From Closterium sp. NIES-65 (Eukaryota > Streptophyta > Zygnematophyceae > Desmidiales > Closteriaceae), in contig CANXME010002149.1 in assembly GCA_948144175.1 (NCBI GenBank), forward strand, positions 1,840,001 to 1,904,000: a stretch of 64,000 bases of DNA. Direction: 5' to 3'. Shown here piece by piece: positions 62,201-64,000 of the stretch (positions within the stretch are counted from its first letter, which is position 1; each line of letters starts with the position of its first letter). The notes under the pieces are model-generated. The model made no database searches. It was not told the DNA's origin and saw only the letters and a list, made by a program, of their open reading frames with translations. Both the position numbers and the translations under genes were made by a program.

Positions 62201-64000
62201 TCAGGTGTGTCCCAGGTAGACCCGGTTGACCCTGTTGAGGTAGCTGTCGAGTCCCGCCCTGCCAGAGGTGCTGAGCCTGAGAGTGCGGAGCCTGACAGTC
62301 CCGAGCCTGGGGGTGCGGAGCCTGGGGGTACTGAGCCTGGGGGTGCGGAGCCTGGGGGTGTGGCGACTGGGGGTGCTGCGTCTGGGGGTGTTGAGCCTGA
62401 GCGCACTACGTCTGGAGGAGCTCTCTCCTCCCAGCAGCTGCAGGAGAGGTACCTACAGTACTGCCGCCTCCGGAGCGGAGCTTCTGGAGCTCGTCCAAGT
62501 ACTTCCCCTCCTGCCCAGGAGCTCCCCCCCATTCAGCAGATCCGAGAGTGGTACGCGCGGCGCTGCAGTCTCCGGAGTGGTGCCCCTGGTGCTGAGGACC
62601 TGGACGTTGGCGTTGTCGCTGGTGCTGAGGACCCGGGCGTTGGAGCTGCTGCTGGTGCTGCGGACCCGGACGCTGGTGTTGTCACTGGTGCTGCGGACCC
62701 GGGCGTTGGAGCTGCTGCTGGTGCTGCGGACCCGGACACTGGCGTTGTCGCTGGTGCTGAGGACCCGGACGTTGGCGTTGTCGCTGGTGCTGAGGACCCG
62801 GGCGTTGGAGCTGCTGCTGGTGCTGAGGACCCGGACGTTGGCGTTGTCGCTGGTGCTGAGGACCCGGGCGTTGGAGCTGCTGCTGGTGCTGCGGACCCGG
62901 ACGTTGGCGTTGTCGCTGGTGCTGAGGACCCCGCCGCTGCTGTCTCTACTGGTTCTGGAGCCGCTACGCGGCCGCGACCCTACTTTGTCCCGCTCCTTCA
63001 GCAGGTTCTTGGTCTCACGCCAGTCCAGTCGCAGTCACAGTTACCGCCCGCCTCCCCTCTCCCTGGTCCCTCTCCCTACAGTGGTCCCACGGGAGGCCTT
63101 ACTGAGCGTCGTGCGCCTGAGTCACGTCCAGCGTCGCCTGTCCGTACTGCGCGCACCGGTCGTCGTGCCCCGTGTGAGCGTCCTCCTCCTGTCCCGGGCA
63201 CTCACTATATGACTCTGCGTCCCTCCACTGCTCCGCAGCGTGTCCCGCTGCCGTCTCCTCCTGAGTCTTCGCTGCCTACTCTTCCTGACCCGGAGTCTGA
63301 CTCCCGTCGTGCTGCCAGTCCCACTGTCACGCGTTTTCTCGCTACTGTCGTCACTGACCCGTCTTTTGAGTCCGCTGCTGCGTCTGCTCTGGTCGCTGAG
63401 CTGGTTGACTTTGCTTCTCGCTTTCGCCTGGACTACGCTGCTAGCCTAGTTGCTGAGTCTGAGTCTGCCTGTCCTCCGTCCGTCGGGGGTGAGTGTGCTC
63501 TTGGCACGGACGTCCTTGAGGACAGACAGGAGGAGTTTCACTGCTTTGCTGCTGCTGTGCCTCATCTCGTGTCCATGCTTGTTGCCCCTGAGGGAGACCC
63601 GGATGCACCAGACATCCCGACCCCGCGCTCCTACACTGAGGCGATGGCGGGTCCCTACTCCTCTCAGTGGCAGACAGCCATGGACGCAGAGATGGCTTCC
63701 TGGAAGTCCACTGGCACTTACGTCGACGAGGTTCCCCCTCCTGGGGCGAACATCGTCAGTGGCATGTGGATTTTCAGGGTGAAGCGACCGCCGGGTTCTC
63801 CGCCTGTCTTCAAGGCGCGCTACGTGGCTAGGGGCTTCAGTCAGCGAGAGGGAGTCGACTTCTTTCAGACCTTCTCCCCCACCCCGAAGATGACTACTCT
63901 TCGGGTGCTGCTGCACATAGCCGCTCAGCGCGACTACGAGCTTCACTCTCTTGACTTCAGCACAGCTTTCTTGCAGGGCAGCCTGCACGAGGAGATCTGG
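59207..64000 (+). CDS. Copia gag-pol polyprotein (copia-3), truncated by window end
   Basis: One frame appears open from ATG 59207 to 64000 (1598 codons); my checks at 60770, 61775, 63239 and 63998 agree in phase. Start MASAPVLAFDAEGRPVKFD is the gag N-domain. Then a Gly-rich segment (59970-60200), the zinc-knuckle-like CTYVHRTGDRKGLPCGRPH plus QRCYQRLTDAWR, protease [11 protein letters not shown] (60765), GAG-pre-integrase WHHQLGHPS / [10 protein letters not shown], and integrase [19 protein letters not shown] and QQNGVAERRIG. A repeat-rich linker (GAEDPDVGVVAGAEDPGVG, 62590-62935) follows, then the RT start to [18 protein letters not shown] at the window end. No lesion was seen, so this copy may be competent. 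Confidence 0.92.
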   Translation, partial: MASAPVLAFDAEGRPVKFDIWLEDLHLFLQLTAKEDISLYDHALGHATAPDSSAASTLRSQWQTRDAHARFAIRNSLPLDEREHFGQCKTAQDLYTAVVARYSSPASATLGRLTLPYLFPDLASFQTVADLITHLKTSEARFRAAMPAEFLASNPPPLWLTLYHIVTRLPDSLRAVRDSLLARSPTELTIAILEKDLLAAEASIVAVGASRGEPRHPFFEGCSPSPLLPSVATAAAVDLLGAEKVGAASASSGRRKSRGGKGGGGGGGGGGGGSGGGGGSGDTGGGSGGGDSGGGSSGGSGGSSGGGGGRGRGRGGGGRGGGGGGGGRGDAGGGQGQQHAPTLQAAREWYAQRGSTCTYVHRTGDRKGLPCGRPHPTQRCYQRLTDAWRAQFTGGVELPHWPELEKKGVDIWALDFDAILTAMYAMSISGESAQYLRVPPDPGIVTCQAPALSTCETAVPGSGEAAALGASVSAALGSGEAAALGTSVSAAPGPGEAAALGAIAPVAPGTEPTAALHTFTLDSGASRSFFRDRTVLEPLARPVAVLLADPTGGPVVATHSTVLPCPAVPSGTLSGLYLPSFSTNLVAGCELQDGGVHQTTPAYERVTHCTCARTGRHLATFTREPGSDLYTLTTESPQVAASASASASGQLSAPCSCRSLAHDTVLWHHQLGHPSVQRLRAMHKRQLVSGLPRVLPPLPPSPAPDCIPCVEGRQRTAPHSSSFPPTTAPLQTLHMDVWGPARVRGQGQERYFLIVVDDYSRYTTVFPLRSKGDVPDVLIPWISRARLQLGKRFRSDFPVLRLHSDRGGEFASDLLAAYCAEHGIEQSFTLPASPQQNGVAERRIGLVMEVARTSLTHAAAPHFLWPFAVRYAAHQLNLWPRVSFPETSPTLRWTGEVGDASRFRVWGSRAFVRDTSADKISRRAVPCVFLGFVPDAPGWQFYHVASRRVLASQDVTFDESVPFYRLFPYRTAPLPPPPLFLAPGAAVVDPLPPQGAAPSGVSQVDPVDPVEVAVESRPARGAEPESAEPDSPEPGGAEPGGTEPGGAEPGGVATGGAASGGVEPERTTSGGALSSQQLQERYLQYCRLRSGASGARPSTSPPAQELPPIQQIREWYARRCSLRSGAPGAEDLDVGVVAGAEDPGVGAAAGAADPDAGVVTGAADPGVGAAAGAADPDTGVVAGAEDPDVGVVAGAEDPGVGAAAGAEDPDVGVVAGAEDPGVGAAAGAADPDVGVVAGAEDPAAAVSTGSGAATRPRPYFVPLLQQVLGLTPVQSQSQLPPASPLPGPSPYSGPTGGLTERRAPESRPASPVRTARTGRRAPCERPPPVPGTHYMTLRPSTAPQRVPLPSPPESSLPTLPDPESDSRRAASPTVTRFLATVVTDPSFESAAASALVAELVDFASRFRLDYAASLVAESESACPPSVGGECALGTDVLEDRQEEFHCFAAAVPHLVSMLVAPEGDPDAPDIPTPRSYTEAMAGPYSSQWQTAMDAEMASWKSTGTYVDEVPPPGANIVSGMWIFRVKRPPGSPPVFKARYVARGFSQREGVDFFQTFSPTPKMTTLRVLLHIAAQRDYELHSLDFSTAFLQGSLHEEIW
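62590..62935 (+). repeat. 33/60-bp coding repeat in copia-3 linker
   Basis: GGTGCTG(A/C)GGACCCGG(G/A)CG units alternate GTTGGCGTTGTC and GTTGGAGCTGCT variants, encoding GAEDPDVGVVA / GAEDPGVGAAA. It is in frame with gag-pol. Confidence 0.92.

Larger units (their letters stand above)
57793..64000 (+). mobile_element. copia-3: Ty1/Copia element, 3' part beyond window
   Basis: 5' LTR 57793-57926 (134 bp; starts TGTCAAATTATATG, ends CTTGACA), primer site TGGTATAGAGCAGG from 57927, a leader with 48-bp repeats, and an open gag-pol frame from 59207 to the window end. The LTR shares the GGGGGTAC...TTGTACCCCA pair with the copia-1 LTR. GGCAG precedes it (57788-57792) and should recur after the 3' LTR if the insertion is clean. 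It sits inside the leader of copia-2 in opposite orientation. Confidence 0.88.

Overview
This is nuclear DNA from a green-lineage eukaryote, most likely a streptophyte (charophyte-grade) alga. Split genes with GT-AG introns encode plant-type proteins: a trifunctional UDP-rhamnose synthase, a plant-like mitochondrial ribosomal protein mL45, a parvulin, a plant PEP-mutase-family protein with its C-terminal extension, and an alpha/beta-hydrolase-like protein. Copia retrotransposons have tRNA-iMet-type primer sites and AAACCCTA motifs in their LTRs. A conjugating green alga such as Closterium is a guess from memory of similar low-complexity-rich Copia proteins. No prokaryotic feature was seen.

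Layout. 1-3700: 3' half of a PEP-mutase-family gene (+) with many copies of its own exons. 3932-14507: decayed Copia element (copia-1, minus) carrying three later insertions: a hAT-type element (4118-5294) and two small non-autonomous LTR elements (5438-6746, 10352-11793), each with target-site duplications. 14951-17747: complete four-exon parvulin gene (minus) with a hAT MITE and a 62-bp minisatellite in its last intron and a stray copy of exon 2 in intron 1. 18516-23152: nine-exon mL45 gene (+), divergent from the parvulin, with exons 3-6 each present in extra defective copies. 23538-25955: six-exon RHM gene (minus). 26675-30072: five-exon alpha/beta-hydrolase-like gene (minus) with Gly at the nucleophile position. 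32176-49990: a 17.8-kb terminal-inverted-repeat structure, flanked by a perfect 9-bp direct duplication and filled almost entirely by a satellite of 10-bp sub-units in 30-bp units. About 50.79-57.79 kb: nearly intact Copia (copia-2, minus). 57793-64000: another Copia (copia-3, +), inserted in the leader of copia-2 and running off the window.

All five host gene models were assembled by hand. Four have consistent exon phases and near-family lengths: parvulin 128 aa, mL45 about 442 aa, RHM 654 aa, hydrolase-like about 836 aa. The PEP-mutase gene lacks its 5' part.

Most notable are (1) the satellite-filled inverted-repeat element with a 9-bp duplication, resembling a Mutator-like or foldback transposon; (2) repeated tandem duplication of single exons, with adjoining splice sites, in three of five host genes; and (3) a clean nested transposon stratigraphy in which copia-2 supplies the empty target site of the hAT insertion in copia-1.
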